From Caulobacter sp. Root343 (GTDB lineage Bacteria; Pseudomonadota; Alphaproteobacteria; Caulobacterales; Caulobacteraceae): a stretch of DNA of 64,000 nucleotides. Positions 50,566 to 59,508 of the stretch are shown piece by piece (the stretch's first letter is position 1; every line of letters starts with the position of its first letter). The position numbers and the translations under genes were made by a program. The notes beneath the pieces were generated by a model, which saw only the letters and a list, made by a program, of their open reading frames with translations, was not told the DNA's origin and did not search any database. The stretch is from the NCBI RefSeq assembly GCF_001425745.1, contig NZ_LMDF01000011.1:257746-321745 (forward strand), read 5' to 3'.

Positions 50566-52263
50566 ATGAGCCAAGTCCATTACGAGCTTTTTGTCCGGCG
50601 GAAAGTCGGCGCGCAGTGGACGCTCGAGATCGCCTCGGAAAACCGCGCGCACGCGTTGCAGACGGCCGAGGACGTGCTGGAGCAGGGCCGCGCCGTGGCC
50701 GTGCGCGTCAGCAAGGAAACGCTCGACACCGACACCGGCGAGTACAAGTCGATCGCCATCTTCACCAAGGGGATGGTCGACGGCGGCAAGCCGAAGAAGG
50801 ATGTCGAGGAGCGCGATCCGCTCTGCATCCAGCCCGCCGACCTCTATACCGCCCACGCCCGTGACCGCATCGGCCGCCTGCTGGAAGGCTGGCTGGCGCG
50901 GCACAAGGCCACCCCGTTCGAACTGCTGCACCGCCCCGACCTGGTCGAACAGCTGGAGGCGTCCGGCACCGACCTGCAGCACGCCCTGCAGAAGATCGCC
51001 ATTCCGGAGGCCGAAGCGCGCGGCCAGTCCGTGCACGAGATCATCCGCCACTTCCAGGGCCTGGTCGAGCGCACCGTCGCCAACCTGATGAAGGCCTTCA
51101 AGAAGGGGGCCCTGCCGGATCTCGACAAGGAAGGCTTCGCCAAGGCCGCCGAGCGCCTGGTCGCCGATCCCGACCGCCACTTCCTGCTGGGGGCCGGCGT
51201 CGCCGCCTCGATCGCCCCCGCCACCAGCTGGTCGGAGAAGATCGCCCGCCTGCTGGACCTGGCCGACGCCGCGCCGGACGATCCGCGCGCCCGCGCCGCC
51301 GCCCTCGGCGCGATCGAACAGCCTCTGGCCGAGATCATCGGCTCGCGGGCCGGCATGGCCGACCTGCTCGAAACCAAGGACGACCTGGGCTCGACCCTGG
51401 CGGCCATGACCCGCATGACCGGCGGCAACGCGGTCGAGGCTCTGATCAGGATCGAGAGCGGCGTCCGCAGCTGCATGCCGGAACTGTCGGGCACCGCCCG
51501 CCGCCTCAGCGTCTGGCTGGCCGGCGACGATTTCCCGACCGTCCGCAAGGCCATCGCCGAGCGCGTGCTGACTGAGCTGAACGGCGTGCGCCGCCTGAAG
51601 CCGCAGGACGCCGAGGCCGAGATCGAATTCCTGCGCGCCCTGGCCATGAGCCTGACGGCCGCCGCCGGCCGCATCCTGCAGGCCGAGGACATCCAGGCCG
51701 CCTTCACGACCCGCTCCAAGACCCTGCTGAACGGCGACTTCATCGAAGCGCTGCTGGGCCGCGACCGTTCGGCCCACGAAGAGATCAAGATGCTGATCCG
51801 CCTGGCCGAGAACGTCATGGGCGCGGTCAACAAGCGCAACGCCGGCCGCTGGCTGAACGCCAACATCAGCGCCATGCGCTTCGAGAAGGAATTGCGCCAA
51901 GGCCCGGACTCGCCGGTCGCCAAGCTCAGCCAGCTGGCCGGCCTGCAAAGGTCGGTGACCCGTTCGGGCCTGGTGCGCGAGGACTACGAGCCCCTGTGCG
52001 CCAAGCTCGGCGACATCGGGGCCTTGATCGAGTCCGACTCACGCCTGCTGGCCATGCTGGTCCGCGCCCCGGCCCCGCTGCCGCATCGCCTGCAGCTGCT
52101 GGCCAAGCTGGCCATGGGCGAATCCGGCCCGACCGGCCCCGTGGCCGACAAGGCCCGGGCCGAGGCGCTGAAACTGGCGCGCGATCCGAGCTCGCGCGAA
52201 CAGCTGGCGGGATCGCCGCAGACCATGGACCTGATCAAGACGCTGGTCGGCAAGGCGGCCTAG
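50566..52263 (+). CDS. Conserved helical protein of unknown function
   Basis: 565 residues, soluble, no signal peptide or membrane helix. The first ~70 residues look like a small alpha/beta domain (YELFVRRKVGAQWTLEIASE, RVSKETLDTDTGEYKSIAIF), and the rest is helical and rich in Ala/Leu. There are no catalytic motifs I recognise. The start follows CTGGAG. Divergent from chvI. It is probably conserved in Caulobacter, but this was not checked. Confidence 0.78.
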   Translation: MSQVHYELFVRRKVGAQWTLEIASENRAHALQTAEDVLEQGRAVAVRVSKETLDTDTGEYKSIAIFTKGMVDGGKPKKDVEERDPLCIQPADLYTAHARDRIGRLLEGWLARHKATPFELLHRPDLVEQLEASGTDLQHALQKIAIPEAEARGQSVHEIIRHFQGLVERTVANLMKAFKKGALPDLDKEGFAKAAERLVADPDRHFLLGAGVAASIAPATSWSEKIARLLDLADAAPDDPRARAAALGAIEQPLAEIIGSRAGMADLLETKDDLGSTLAAMTRMTGGNAVEALIRIESGVRSCMPELSGTARRLSVWLAGDDFPTVRKAIAERVLTELNGVRRLKPQDAEAEIEFLRALAMSLTAAAGRILQAEDIQAAFTTRSKTLLNGDFIEALLGRDRSAHEEIKMLIRLAENVMGAVNKRNAGRWLNANISAMRFEKELRQGPDSPVAKLSQLAGLQRSVTRSGLVREDYEPLCAKLGDIGALIESDSRLLAMLVRAPAPLPHRLQLLAKLAMGESGPTGPVADKARAEALKLARDPSSREQLAGSPQTMDLIKTLVGKAA

Positions 52264-52395
52264 GGGCGGGTTCGTCGGGTCGCACGCGAAACCCCTCTCT
52301 CATAGAGAGAGGGATCCAGCCCCCTCCCGCATTGACGCCGCCGATCCTCCATGGCTCGTTCACCGCCACCAAAAACCCGTGTCCGAGAGTTCCCC

Positions 52396-52920
52396 ATGGC
52401 CACCCTGATCCTGAGCGTCGTCGGCAGTGACCGGCCCGGCCTGACCCAGGCGCTGGCGCGGGCGGTGTTTTCGGCCGGCGGCAACTGGTTGGAGAGCCAT
52501 CTCAGCCGGCTTGGCGGACTCTATGTGGGTTCGGTGCTGGTCGAGCTGGGCCCCGGCGACGTCGAACGCCTGCGCGCGGCCGTCGGCGAGGTGGACGCCC
52601 AGGGCCTGGAGGTCCGCATCGCGCCGGCGGTCGAGAGCGCTAGCGCTTCGGGTGAGGTGGTCCGCTTCAGCCTGGTCGGCCAGGACCAGCCGGGCATCGT
52701 GCACCAGGTGACGGGCGTCCTGACCAGCCTCGGCGCCAATATCGAGGCCTTCGACACCCGGCTCGGCATCGAGCCCCACTCCGGCGCGCCGCTGTTCCAC
52801 ATGGACGCGCGCCTGCGCCTACCGCCAACGCTGCGGGCCGACACCGTCCAGGCGGCGCTGGAGGCGATCTCGGCCGAGATCATGGTCGATATCGCCCTGG
52901 CCCCGGCCGAGGCCGGCTGA
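52396..52920 (+). CDS. Two-ACT-domain protein, GcvR-like
   Basis: 174 residues with two ACT domains: residues ~1-80 (TLILSVVGSDRPGLTQALARA) and ~88-170 (FSLVGQDQPGIVHQVTGVLTSLGANIEA as two stretches). The arrangement equals GcvR, which modulates the glycine-cleavage regulator GcvA in E. coli, but in alphaproteobacteria such proteins are uncharacterised and no gcv gene is nearby. A likely small-molecule (glycine) sensor. Start at ATG 52396. Confidence 0.82.
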   Translation: MATLILSVVGSDRPGLTQALARAVFSAGGNWLESHLSRLGGLYVGSVLVELGPGDVERLRAAVGEVDAQGLEVRIAPAVESASASGEVVRFSLVGQDQPGIVHQVTGVLTSLGANIEAFDTRLGIEPHSGAPLFHMDARLRLPPTLRADTVQAALEAISAEIMVDIALAPAEAG

Positions 52921-52927
52921 GGGGCCG

Positions 52928-54088
52928 CTACCCCAGAATCCCCGCCAGCCCGTCCACCACCCGCGCGACGTCGCCGTCGGTCATGGTCGGATACAGCGGC
53001 AGGGTCAGGCAGCGGGCATACCAGGCGTCGGCGCCGGGAAGGTCGGCCAGCCCCTGGCGTTTGACGTAATAGGGCTGCCGATGGACCGGGATGTAGTGGA
53101 CCTGGGTCCCGATCCCCTGCGCCTTCAGGCTCTCGACCACGGTGCGGCGCGACAGGCCCTCGGCCTCGAAGTCGATCAGCACGGTCAGCAGGTGCAGGGC
53201 GGGATCGGAATGGGCGGGGCTGGCGGCCAGCCGAACTCGGGGCGTGCGCTCGGCCAGCAGCTTGGCGTACAGCGCCGTCAGCTGGCGGCGGCGGGCCACG
53301 AAGCGGTCCAGCTTGTTCAGCTGCGACAGGCCCAGGGCGCACAGCACGTCCGGGATGCGGTAGTTGAAGCCCAGCTCGGGCATCTCGTACCACCAGGGAT
53401 CGCCGCCGGCCGGGCGCACCATGCCGTGCGAGCGCAGCAGGCGGGCCTTGGCCGCGAGGTCGGCGTCGTTGGTGGTCAGCATGCCGCCTTCGCCGGTGGC
53501 CAGGGTCTTGACCGGGTGGAACGAGAAGCTGGCGAAGCTGGAATAGGCCCCGTCGCCGACCGGATGGGCGACGCCGCCGAAGGTCCCGGTCGAGCCTAGG
53601 GCGTGCGGGGCGTCCTCGACCAGCACCGCGTCCGAGGCGCTGGCCATGGCCTTCATGGCCGGCAGGTCGCAGACGTCGCCGCGCAGGTGCACGGGCAGCA
53701 CGGCCCTGATGCGTTTGTCGCGGGCCCCGTTCAGGGCCTTGGCCAGGGTGTCCGGAGTCATCAGCCCGCTGTCGGGATCGACGTCGGCGAACACCACCTC
53801 GGCCCCGACGTAGCGGGCGCAGTTGGCGGTGGCCAGGAAGGTGATTGACGGGGCGACGCAGACGTCCCCTTCGCCGATCCCGAGAGCCATCATCGCCAGG
53901 TGCAGGGTGGCCGTGCCGTTCGAGACGGCGACGGCGTGGCGGGCGCCGACCTTCTCGGCGAAGGCGGTCTCGAACGCCTCGACGGCCGGACCGGTGGTCA
54001 GGTAGTCGCCGCGCAAGGCCTGCGCCACCGCGGCGATGTCGTCGTCCTCGATCGTCTGGCGACCGTAGGGGAGGAAGGCGCCGCTCAT
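52928..54088 (-). CDS. pseC: UDP-4-amino-4,6-dideoxy-N-acetyl-altrosamine transaminase PseC (FlmB-like)
   Basis: 386 residues, DegT/DnrJ/EryC1 fold-type I PLP enzyme. Catalytic Lys is in FSFHPVKTLATGEGGML; other landmarks are LRGDYLTTGPAVEAFE, SNGTATLHLAM, PVHLRGDVCDL and GFNYRIPDVLCALG. It performs the second step of pseudaminic acid synthesis, transferring an amino group to the PseB product. The ATG overlaps the pseB stop (4 nt). In Caulobacter the homologue FlmB is needed for flagellin modification. Confidence 0.93.
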   Translation of the reverse strand: MSGAFLPYGRQTIEDDDIAAVAQALRGDYLTTGPAVEAFETAFAEKVGARHAVAVSNGTATLHLAMMALGIGEGDVCVAPSITFLATANCARYVGAEVVFADVDPDSGLMTPDTLAKALNGARDKRIRAVLPVHLRGDVCDLPAMKAMASASDAVLVEDAPHALGSTGTFGGVAHPVGDGAYSSFASFSFHPVKTLATGEGGMLTTNDADLAAKARLLRSHGMVRPAGGDPWWYEMPELGFNYRIPDVLCALGLSQLNKLDRFVARRRQLTALYAKLLAERTPRVRLAASPAHSDPALHLLTVLIDFEAEGLSRRTVVESLKAQGIGTQVHYIPVHRQPYYVKRQGLADLPGADAWYARCLTLPLYPTMTDGDVARVVDGLAGILG

Positions 54089-55125
54089 CGCGCGGCCTTT
54101 TCCTCCAGCATGGCCAGCAGGCCTTCGGGGCTGAGCCAGTCGTGGTTGTTGTCGCTGCTGTACGAGAACTCCTCGGCCACCGGCTTGGCGCCGTCCGCCG
54201 CGCCATACGGCGTGCGGCCGAACTCGGCGAAGTTGGGCTCGATGGCGTAGCGGTCCTCGAACTCGACGGTCGAGCGGGCGTCGTCGGCGCTGATCATGAT
54301 CTCGTGCAGCTTCTCGCCGGGACGGATGCCGACCACCTTCATGCCGGCGTCCGGCGACATGGCCTTGACCAGGTCGGGCATGGCCATGGACGGGATCTTC
54401 GGCACGAAGATCTCGCCGCCGCGCATCATGGTCAGCGACGACAGCACGAAGTCGACGCCTTCGTTCAGCGTGATCCAGAAGCGGGTCATGCGCGGGTCGG
54501 TGACCGGCAGCTCGGTCGCGCCCTGGCTCAGCAGGCGGCGATACAAAGGCACCACGCTGCCGCGCGAGCCCACCACATTGCCGTAGCGCACGACGCAGAA
54601 GCGCGTGCCGATGTCGCCCGACAGGTTGTTGGCCGCCACGAAGGTCTTGTCCGAGGCCAGCTTGGTCGCGCCGTAGAGGTTGGTCGGGTTGCAGGCCTTG
54701 TCGGTCGACAGGGCGATCACCTGCTTCACATGGTTGGTCAGGCTGGCCCAGACCACGTTCTCGGCGCCCAGCACGTTGGTGTGGATGCACTCGGACGGAT
54801 TGTACTCGGCCGCCGGCACCTGCTTCAGGGCCGCGGCGTGGACCACGATGTCGACCCCGCGCAAAGCCAGGGTCAGGCGCTCGCGGTCGCGGACGTCGCC
54901 GAGGAAAAAACGAAGTTTGGCGTAGGTCGCGTCGTCGAACTGCTCGCGCAGCTCCATCTGCATGTCGCTCTGCTTCAATTCGTCGCGGGAATAGACGATG
55001 ACCTTCCGCGGGGCGTAGCGGCGCAGCACGGTCTCGATGAATCGCCGACCGAACGAGCCGGTGCCGCCGGTGATCAGGATCACCTTGCCGTCCAGATCGA
55101 GGGATTTGGGGGAAAAACGACCCAA
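54085..55125 (-). CDS. pseB: UDP-N-acetylglucosamine 4,6-dehydratase (inverting) PseB (FlmA-like)
   Basis: 346 residues, extended SDR fold: TGGTGSFGRRF (cofactor loop), the catalytic Lys in STDKACNPTNLYGATK (PseB types have Asp-Lys and Tyr-x-x-x-Lys), GNVVGSRGSVVP and RPGEKLHE. It makes the 4-keto-6-deoxy altro sugar that PseC aminates. I chose TTG 55125 because a perfect AGGAGG lies six bases upstream; a longer frame beginning with Arg-rich residues lacks conservation. First gene of the pseB-pseC pair. Confidence 0.93.
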   Translation of the reverse strand: MGRFSPKSLDLDGKVILITGGTGSFGRRFIETVLRRYAPRKVIVYSRDELKQSDMQMELREQFDDATYAKLRFFLGDVRDRERLTLALRGVDIVVHAAALKQVPAAEYNPSECIHTNVLGAENVVWASLTNHVKQVIALSTDKACNPTNLYGATKLASDKTFVAANNLSGDIGTRFCVVRYGNVVGSRGSVVPLYRRLLSQGATELPVTDPRMTRFWITLNEGVDFVLSSLTMMRGGEIFVPKIPSMAMPDLVKAMSPDAGMKVVGIRPGEKLHEIMISADDARSTVEFEDRYAIEPNFAEFGRTPYGAADGAKPVAEEFSYSSDNNHDWLSPEGLLAMLEEKAAR

Positions 55126-55244
55126 GTTCAGCCTCCTGCGACGTCCGCGGGCCAAAGGGAGCCGGCGACGAATCGTGGTTAACGCCCCTTACTGCGCCCG
55201 CAGGCGTAAAGAGGACGTCAACCACGTTGCGGTAGCAAGGCGTC

Positions 55245-55664
55245 ATGCGCCGCTCTCGCCTCCTGCCGCTCGCCCTGATCGCCGCCCTGGCCGGCGGCTC
55301 GCTGGCCGCGCCGACCGTCGCCCTCGCCGGACATGGCGGCGGCGAGGAGAACAAGGCCCCGCCTACCTATTTCGCGATGGATCCGATTAATGCGATCGTG
55401 CTGCGCCGCGACGGCCGCCGCGGCGTGATGACCGTGGAGACGGGCCTGGAGGTCCGCGATCCCGTGCTGATGAAGCGGGCCCAGGCCTCGACCCCGCGCC
55501 TGAGGGCCGCCTTCGCCCAGGTGCTGATGATCTACGCCGCCGGCCTGCGCGGCGGGGCGGCGCCGGACATCGACTACGTCGCCCGCGAACTGCAAAAGGC
55601 CGCCGACCAGGTGCTGGGCAAGCCCGGCTCCAAGGTCCTGCTGGGCTCGGCCCTGCTCAGCTAG
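55245..55664 (+). CDS. Secreted protein, FliL-C-terminal-like (tentative)
   Basis: 139 residues with a signal peptide (LLPLALIAALAGGSLAA). The mature part (INAIVLRRDGRRGVMTVETG, VRDPVLMKRAQASTPRLRAA) resembles the C-terminal domain of FliL-type flagellar proteins in hydrophobic pattern, but the N-terminal membrane anchor is replaced by a cleavable signal. It stands next to flagellin-sugar genes. Family assignment is weak; a profile search would decide. Confidence 0.6.
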   Translation: MRRSRLLPLALIAALAGGSLAAPTVALAGHGGGEENKAPPTYFAMDPINAIVLRRDGRRGVMTVETGLEVRDPVLMKRAQASTPRLRAAFAQVLMIYAAGLRGGAAPDIDYVARELQKAADQVLGKPGSKVLLGSALLS

Positions 55665-55727
55665 GCAACCGCGCTAACGCTGGAACCCAAGCGGAGCCGG
55701 CCTTTTGAGAGCCGATTAGAAAAGTTC

Positions 55728-55866
55728 GCCTTCCTAGGCCTTGTGCCTAGCACCCAGCGTTCCGGCGCTCAGACTTCCAACCAGCGCACGCCCACCCTCC
55801 CGGTTCGCGATTCCTCAAGCCCGACCAAGCCGCGCCATGGGTCCTAGGCACAAGGCCTAGGAAGGC
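55728..55866. repeat. MITE-like element copy 3 with perfect terminal inverted repeats
   Basis: 139 bp. The first 23 bp (GCCTTCCTAGGCCTTGTGCC then TAG) and the last 23 bp are exact reverse complements. The 93-bp interior differs from that of copies 1 and 2. The 254-bp gap it occupies has no gene. Confidence 0.88.
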
Positions 55867-55918
55867 AGAATGTTTTGATGGTTTGGCTTTGGTCCCCGGC
55901 CTTCGCGGGATGAGCGGG

Positions 55919-56404
55919 TCAGGACTTCGATTTCCGTCGCGCCCGGAAGAACCCGCGCAGCAGCTCGGCGCTTTCGTCGGCCAGAACACCGCCCGTCACT
56001 TCCGGCCGCCAGTGGCAAGTGGGTTGGGCGAAGAAGCGGGGGCCATGGATCACGGCGCCGCCCTTGGGGTCCTCGGCGCCGAACACCACCCGACCGATCC
56101 GCGCGTGACTGATCGCGCCGGCGCACATGGCGCAGGGCTCCAGGGTGACGACCAGGGTCAGGTCGGTGAGGCGGTAGTTCTCCAGCTTGGCCGCCGCCGC
56201 GCGCATCGCGGCGATCTCGGCGTGGGCGGTCGGGTCGTGCGCGCCGATCGGACCGTTGCCGGCCACGGCCAGCACCTCGCCGGTCTTGGGGTCGAGGATC
56301 ACCGCGCCGACCGGCGTCTCGCCGGCCTCGGCCGCCGCTCGGGCGGCGTCGAGGGCGAGGCGCATCATCAGCTGGTCTTGATCCTCGGGAAGATCGGTGC
56401 GCAT
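55919..56404 (-). CDS. tadA: tRNA-specific adenosine deaminase TadA
   Basis: 161 residues. Zinc-binding H-A-E in TAHAEIAAMR and P-C-A-M-C in TLEPCAMCAGAI are the two deaminase signatures. It converts A34 to inosine in tRNA-Arg(ACG). Length and N-terminus (DQLMMRLALDAARAAAEAGE) are normal for TadA. It stands back to back with rluB, with rsmD nearby, forming an RNA-modification group. Confidence 0.94.
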   Translation of the reverse strand: MRTDLPEDQDQLMMRLALDAARAAAEAGETPVGAVILDPKTGEVLAVAGNGPIGAHDPTAHAEIAAMRAAAAKLENYRLTDLTLVVTLEPCAMCAGAISHARIGRVVFGAEDPKGGAVIHGPRFFAQPTCHWRPEVTGGVLADESAELLRGFFRARRKSKS

Positions 56405-56444
56405 TCAGCTCCTATAGCCCTAGAGGGGCTCCAAGTTGAAAGAG

Positions 56445-56466
56445 GGAGCATTTCGAGAAATGCTCC
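56445..56466. repeat. Palindrome between tadA and rluB
   Basis: GGAGCATTTC, spacer GA, GAAATGCTCC: perfect 10-bp arms. It lies in the divergent 106-bp promoter region of tadA and rluB. It resembles short GAGCATTTCGAGAAATGCTC units scattered in alphaproteobacterial genomes, so it may be an extragenic repeat rather than an operator. Confidence 0.65.
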
Positions 56467-56510
56467 AGAGCCCATCGTGAGATGCGCCCAGCCCAAGAAG
56501 GACGCTTGAA

Positions 56511-57761
56511 GTGACCAAACCCCACGATCCCCTGTACGAGCCTGAACTCGACGGTCAAGACGGCGAGCTCGACGGCGGTCCCGGCGAACGGGTCGCCAAG
56601 GCCCTGGCGCGAGCGGGCGTGGCCTCGCGGCGCGAGGTCGAGCGGCTGATCGAGGCCGGTCGCGTGGCGATCAACGGCAAGGTGCTGACCACGCCGGCGG
56701 TGAAGGTCCAGGCCGGTGATTTCCTCACCGTCGACGGCCAGTTGGTGGCTGAGCGCGAGCCGACGCGGATGTTCCGCTATCACAAGCCGACCGGCTTGAT
56801 GACCACCCACAACGACCCCAAGGGTCGGCCGACGGTGTTCCAGTCGCTGCCCAAGGAGCTGCCGCGCCTGATCTCGATCGGGCGTCTGGACTTGAACTCC
56901 GAAGGCCTGCTGCTGCTGACCAATGACGGCGAGGTGTCGCGCGCCCTGGAGACGCCCAGCAACGCCTGGGTCCGCCGCTATCGCGCCCGCGCCTTTGGCG
57001 ACACCACCCAGGCCAAGCTCGACACGCTCAAGGACGGGATCACCGTCGAGGGCGTCAAGTACGGGGCCATCGAGGCGAAGATCGACAAGGCCCACGACAA
57101 GGCGGGCGGCGGCAAGAACATCTGGATCACCGTCTCGCTGTCCGAGGGCAAGAACCGCGAGGTCCGGCGGGTGCTGGAAGCGCTGGGCCTGAAGGTCAAT
57201 CGCCTGATCCGCCTGTCCTACGGCCCGTTCGCCCTTGGGGCCTTGGAGGCCGGCCAGATCGAGGAGATTGGCCCCCGGGTGATCCGCGAGCTGATGGAAG
57301 GCATCGTCTCGCCCGAGAACATGCCGACCGGCGACCGCCCGAAGTTCGGCGGGATCGCCAACGCCGTGAAGGCGCCGGGCACGGCGGGCGGCGGCGACCT
57401 CCAGCGCCGGGGCGTTCCGCGCGCCGACCGCGACATCATCAAGCCCGACACGCCGGAAAAGTCCGAGAAGCCGGTCTACAAGGCCGGCTGGGCCAAGCCG
57501 AAGAAGAAGGTCTCGCCGCACGCACCGGCCAAGGGGGCCAGCAAGGGCATCGCTCAGCCCAAGGCCAAGCGCGCGCCCAAGTCGATGGAGACCAAGTTCA
57601 TCGACGACCGCAAACCCGTCGCGCGCGGCAAGCCACCAGCCCGCCCGGCGGAGGGCGCGGCGCGACGGGTTTCGGAAAAGCCGGGCAAGGCCGCGCCACG
57701 ACCGGGTCCCAAGGGTCCGGCGCCGCGCGGAAACGCCCCGCGTGGCGGCCCCAAGCGGTAG
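56511..57761 (+). CDS. rluB: 23S rRNA pseudouridine synthase RluB (RsuA/RluB family)
   Basis: 416 residues, GTG start. An S4 RNA-binding domain (~22-80: RVAKALARAGVASRREVERL) precedes the catalytic domain with the RLD signature (SIGRLDLNSEGLLLLTNDG). It isomerises uridine 2605 of 23S rRNA. After ~270 the protein has a long basic, low-complexity tail rich in Lys, Pro, Arg and Gly, common in alphaproteobacterial RluB. The catalytic part is complete. Confidence 0.94.
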   Translation: MTKPHDPLYEPELDGQDGELDGGPGERVAKALARAGVASRREVERLIEAGRVAINGKVLTTPAVKVQAGDFLTVDGQLVAEREPTRMFRYHKPTGLMTTHNDPKGRPTVFQSLPKELPRLISIGRLDLNSEGLLLLTNDGEVSRALETPSNAWVRRYRARAFGDTTQAKLDTLKDGITVEGVKYGAIEAKIDKAHDKAGGGKNIWITVSLSEGKNREVRRVLEALGLKVNRLIRLSYGPFALGALEAGQIEEIGPRVIRELMEGIVSPENMPTGDRPKFGGIANAVKAPGTAGGGDLQRRGVPRADRDIIKPDTPEKSEKPVYKAGWAKPKKKVSPHAPAKGASKGIAQPKAKRAPKSMETKFIDDRKPVARGKPPARPAEGAARRVSEKPGKAAPRPGPKGPAPRGNAPRGGPKR

Positions 57762-57770
57762 GAGCGCCGT

Positions 57771-58742
57771 CTAGGCCGTCGCCGGCGTCCGGACGCCGGT
57801 CCAGCGGCGCAGGGCCGGCCAGCGGACCGCCAGCTCGGCCACGCCGATGAAGCCGGCCAGCACCACCAGGGCGCTGGCGATCAGCCCGGCCTTGAACTCG
57901 TGCGGCGCGTCGGGGCGGGTGGTCATCGGCCGTAGCAGCAGCAGGATCACGGCGTTGTTGGCCGCGTGGGCGCCGATGCCCAGCTCGATGCCGCCCAGCC
58001 GCAGCGCCATCCAGGTCAGGCCCGCGCCCATGGCCGCGCGGACCAGGAAGGCGTCGATATTGGGGTCCAGGTGGATGGCGGCGAACAGCAGGCCGTTCAG
58101 GGCCATCAGCACCACCGGATCGCGGACATAGGCGGCGCTCTGCTTGAGCAGCCAGCCCCGGAACACCAGCTCCTCGGCGGCGGCGGCCAGGACCAGCAGG
58201 CCGACGGACAGGATGGCGTAGAGGCTGCGGCCCACCAGGTTGGGCGAGACCTTCCACAGCGGCGGATCGATCGCCTCGCCGGCCAGGGCGGCGATGGCGG
58301 TGATCGCGATCATCACGACGCCGACCAGGACCAGCCCGCCCAGCAGCAGGCGCCAGCGCACCGGCTCGCTGCGGTTGACGTAGTCGGTGATTCGGCGGTG
58401 GTGGATGGCGCCGGCGGCGAACACGAAGCCGACCGCTGCGCCCAGATTGATCCCGGCCAGCACCGCCAGGATGAACAGCGACTGGCGGCCCGTGGGCTCG
58501 GCCAGGTTCGGATCGGAGAACACCGCGAACAGCTCGCCGGCGGCGGGCGCGCCGTCCAGCCCGCTGACGATCACCAGGGCGATCAGGATGGCCGAGGCCC
58601 CGCCCAGCAAGGCGGCGACGGCGCCGGCCAGCACGCCGACCGGCACGGCGAACACGGTCCGCCACGGGTCGCGGTCGTAGGGCGTCAGGTCGGCCAGAAA
58701 GCGCGAGCGCTTCGCCGCCTCCAGGATTTCGCCCATACGCAT
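57771..58742 (-). CDS. CPBP family intramembrane glutamic endopeptidase
   Basis: 323 residues with eight or so membrane helices. CPBP/Abi motifs: EELVFRGWLL (E-E-x-x-x-R), FAAIHLDPN (F-x-x-x-H) and GAHAANNAVIL (H-x-x-x-N). Homologues include eukaryotic Rce1 CAAX protease and bacteriocin-immunity proteins; the substrate is unknown. It lies between rluB and the TMEM175 gene, on the opposite strand to both. Confidence 0.9.
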   Translation of the reverse strand: MRMGEILEAAKRSRFLADLTPYDRDPWRTVFAVPVGVLAGAVAALLGGASAILIALVIVSGLDGAPAAGELFAVFSDPNLAEPTGRQSLFILAVLAGINLGAAVGFVFAAGAIHHRRITDYVNRSEPVRWRLLLGGLVLVGVVMIAITAIAALAGEAIDPPLWKVSPNLVGRSLYAILSVGLLVLAAAAEELVFRGWLLKQSAAYVRDPVVLMALNGLLFAAIHLDPNIDAFLVRAAMGAGLTWMALRLGGIELGIGAHAANNAVILLLLRPMTTRPDAPHEFKAGLIASALVVLAGFIGVAELAVRWPALRRWTGVRTPATA

Positions 58743-58866
58743 CGTCCGATCGCCTCTTCCCCTTCGGCGCGACTAAGAGGGGGCGACCGCGATCTTGTAA
58801 AGCGCGCGCTTGCCGCCGCGCGCGGAGGACGGCACACATCCGGTTACGGGTTGTAAGGGGACATCT

Positions 58867-59508
58867 ATGAGCGACAAGGATCTGGGCAATGGCGACACGG
58901 GCGCGGGGCACCTGCATCGGCTGATCCTGTTCTCGGACGCGGTGTTCGCCATCGCCATCACCCTGCTGGCCATCGAGATCCATCCGCCCCACCACTGGCA
59001 TGGCGTCCCGGACCTGTTCCGCCAGATGGCCCCGCACCTGATCACCTATGCGGTCAGCTTCGGCGTGATCGGCATCTATTGGGTCAGCCATCGGCGGATC
59101 TTCTCGCGCCTGGCCTCGGCCAACGGCGTGCTGGACGCGCTGAACTTCGTCGTGCTGGGCCTGATCGGCCTGCTGCCGCTGGGCACCGAGCTGCTGTGGC
59201 GGCAGGAGGGCGGCCAGGCCTTCCCCGTCTATCTGACCCACGTGGCGCTGATCGGCTTCGCCCTGGCCGTGCTGTGGGCCTATGCGGTCTTCGTCGGCAA
59301 GCTGGCCAAGCCGATCGCCCTGCCCGAGGCGCTGTTCGTGCTGGTCCGCGTCGCCCTGTTGCCGGGCATGATGTGCGCCCTGGCATTCTTCAGCATCGCC
59401 AATGCGTGGGGCTGGGCGGTCATGGCGGCCCTGACGGTCGTGCTGGCCCGGGCCGGCGCCTGGATCGAGCGCAAATACCACCTGGCCGCCGAGGAGGCCG
59501 CCGCCTGA
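58867..59508 (+). CDS. TMEM175-family potassium-channel-like protein (DUF1211)
   Basis: 213 residues with six membrane helices. TM1 bears the RLILFSDAVFAIAITLL signature with the F-S-D selectivity/gating motif, as in bacterial and lysosomal TMEM175 K+ channels. It probably works as a tetramer. The start is at ATG 58867; upstream in-frame sequence is not conserved. Its stop TGA overlaps the rsmD ATG by one base (TGATG), so translation is coupled. Confidence 0.9.
   Translation: MSDKDLGNGDTGAGHLHRLILFSDAVFAIAITLLAIEIHPPHHWHGVPDLFRQMAPHLITYAVSFGVIGIYWVSHRRIFSRLASANGVLDALNFVVLGLIGLLPLGTELLWRQEGGQAFPVYLTHVALIGFALAVLWAYAVFVGKLAKPIALPEALFVLVRVALLPGMMCALAFFSIANAWGWAVMAALTVVLARAGAWIERKYHLAAEEAAA

Noticed and set aside
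52300..52325. CCTCTCTC/GAGAGAGG hairpin as terminator of the gene ending at 52263
   Set aside because: No T-run on either side; looks like a remnant of the CTCTCCC repeat family.
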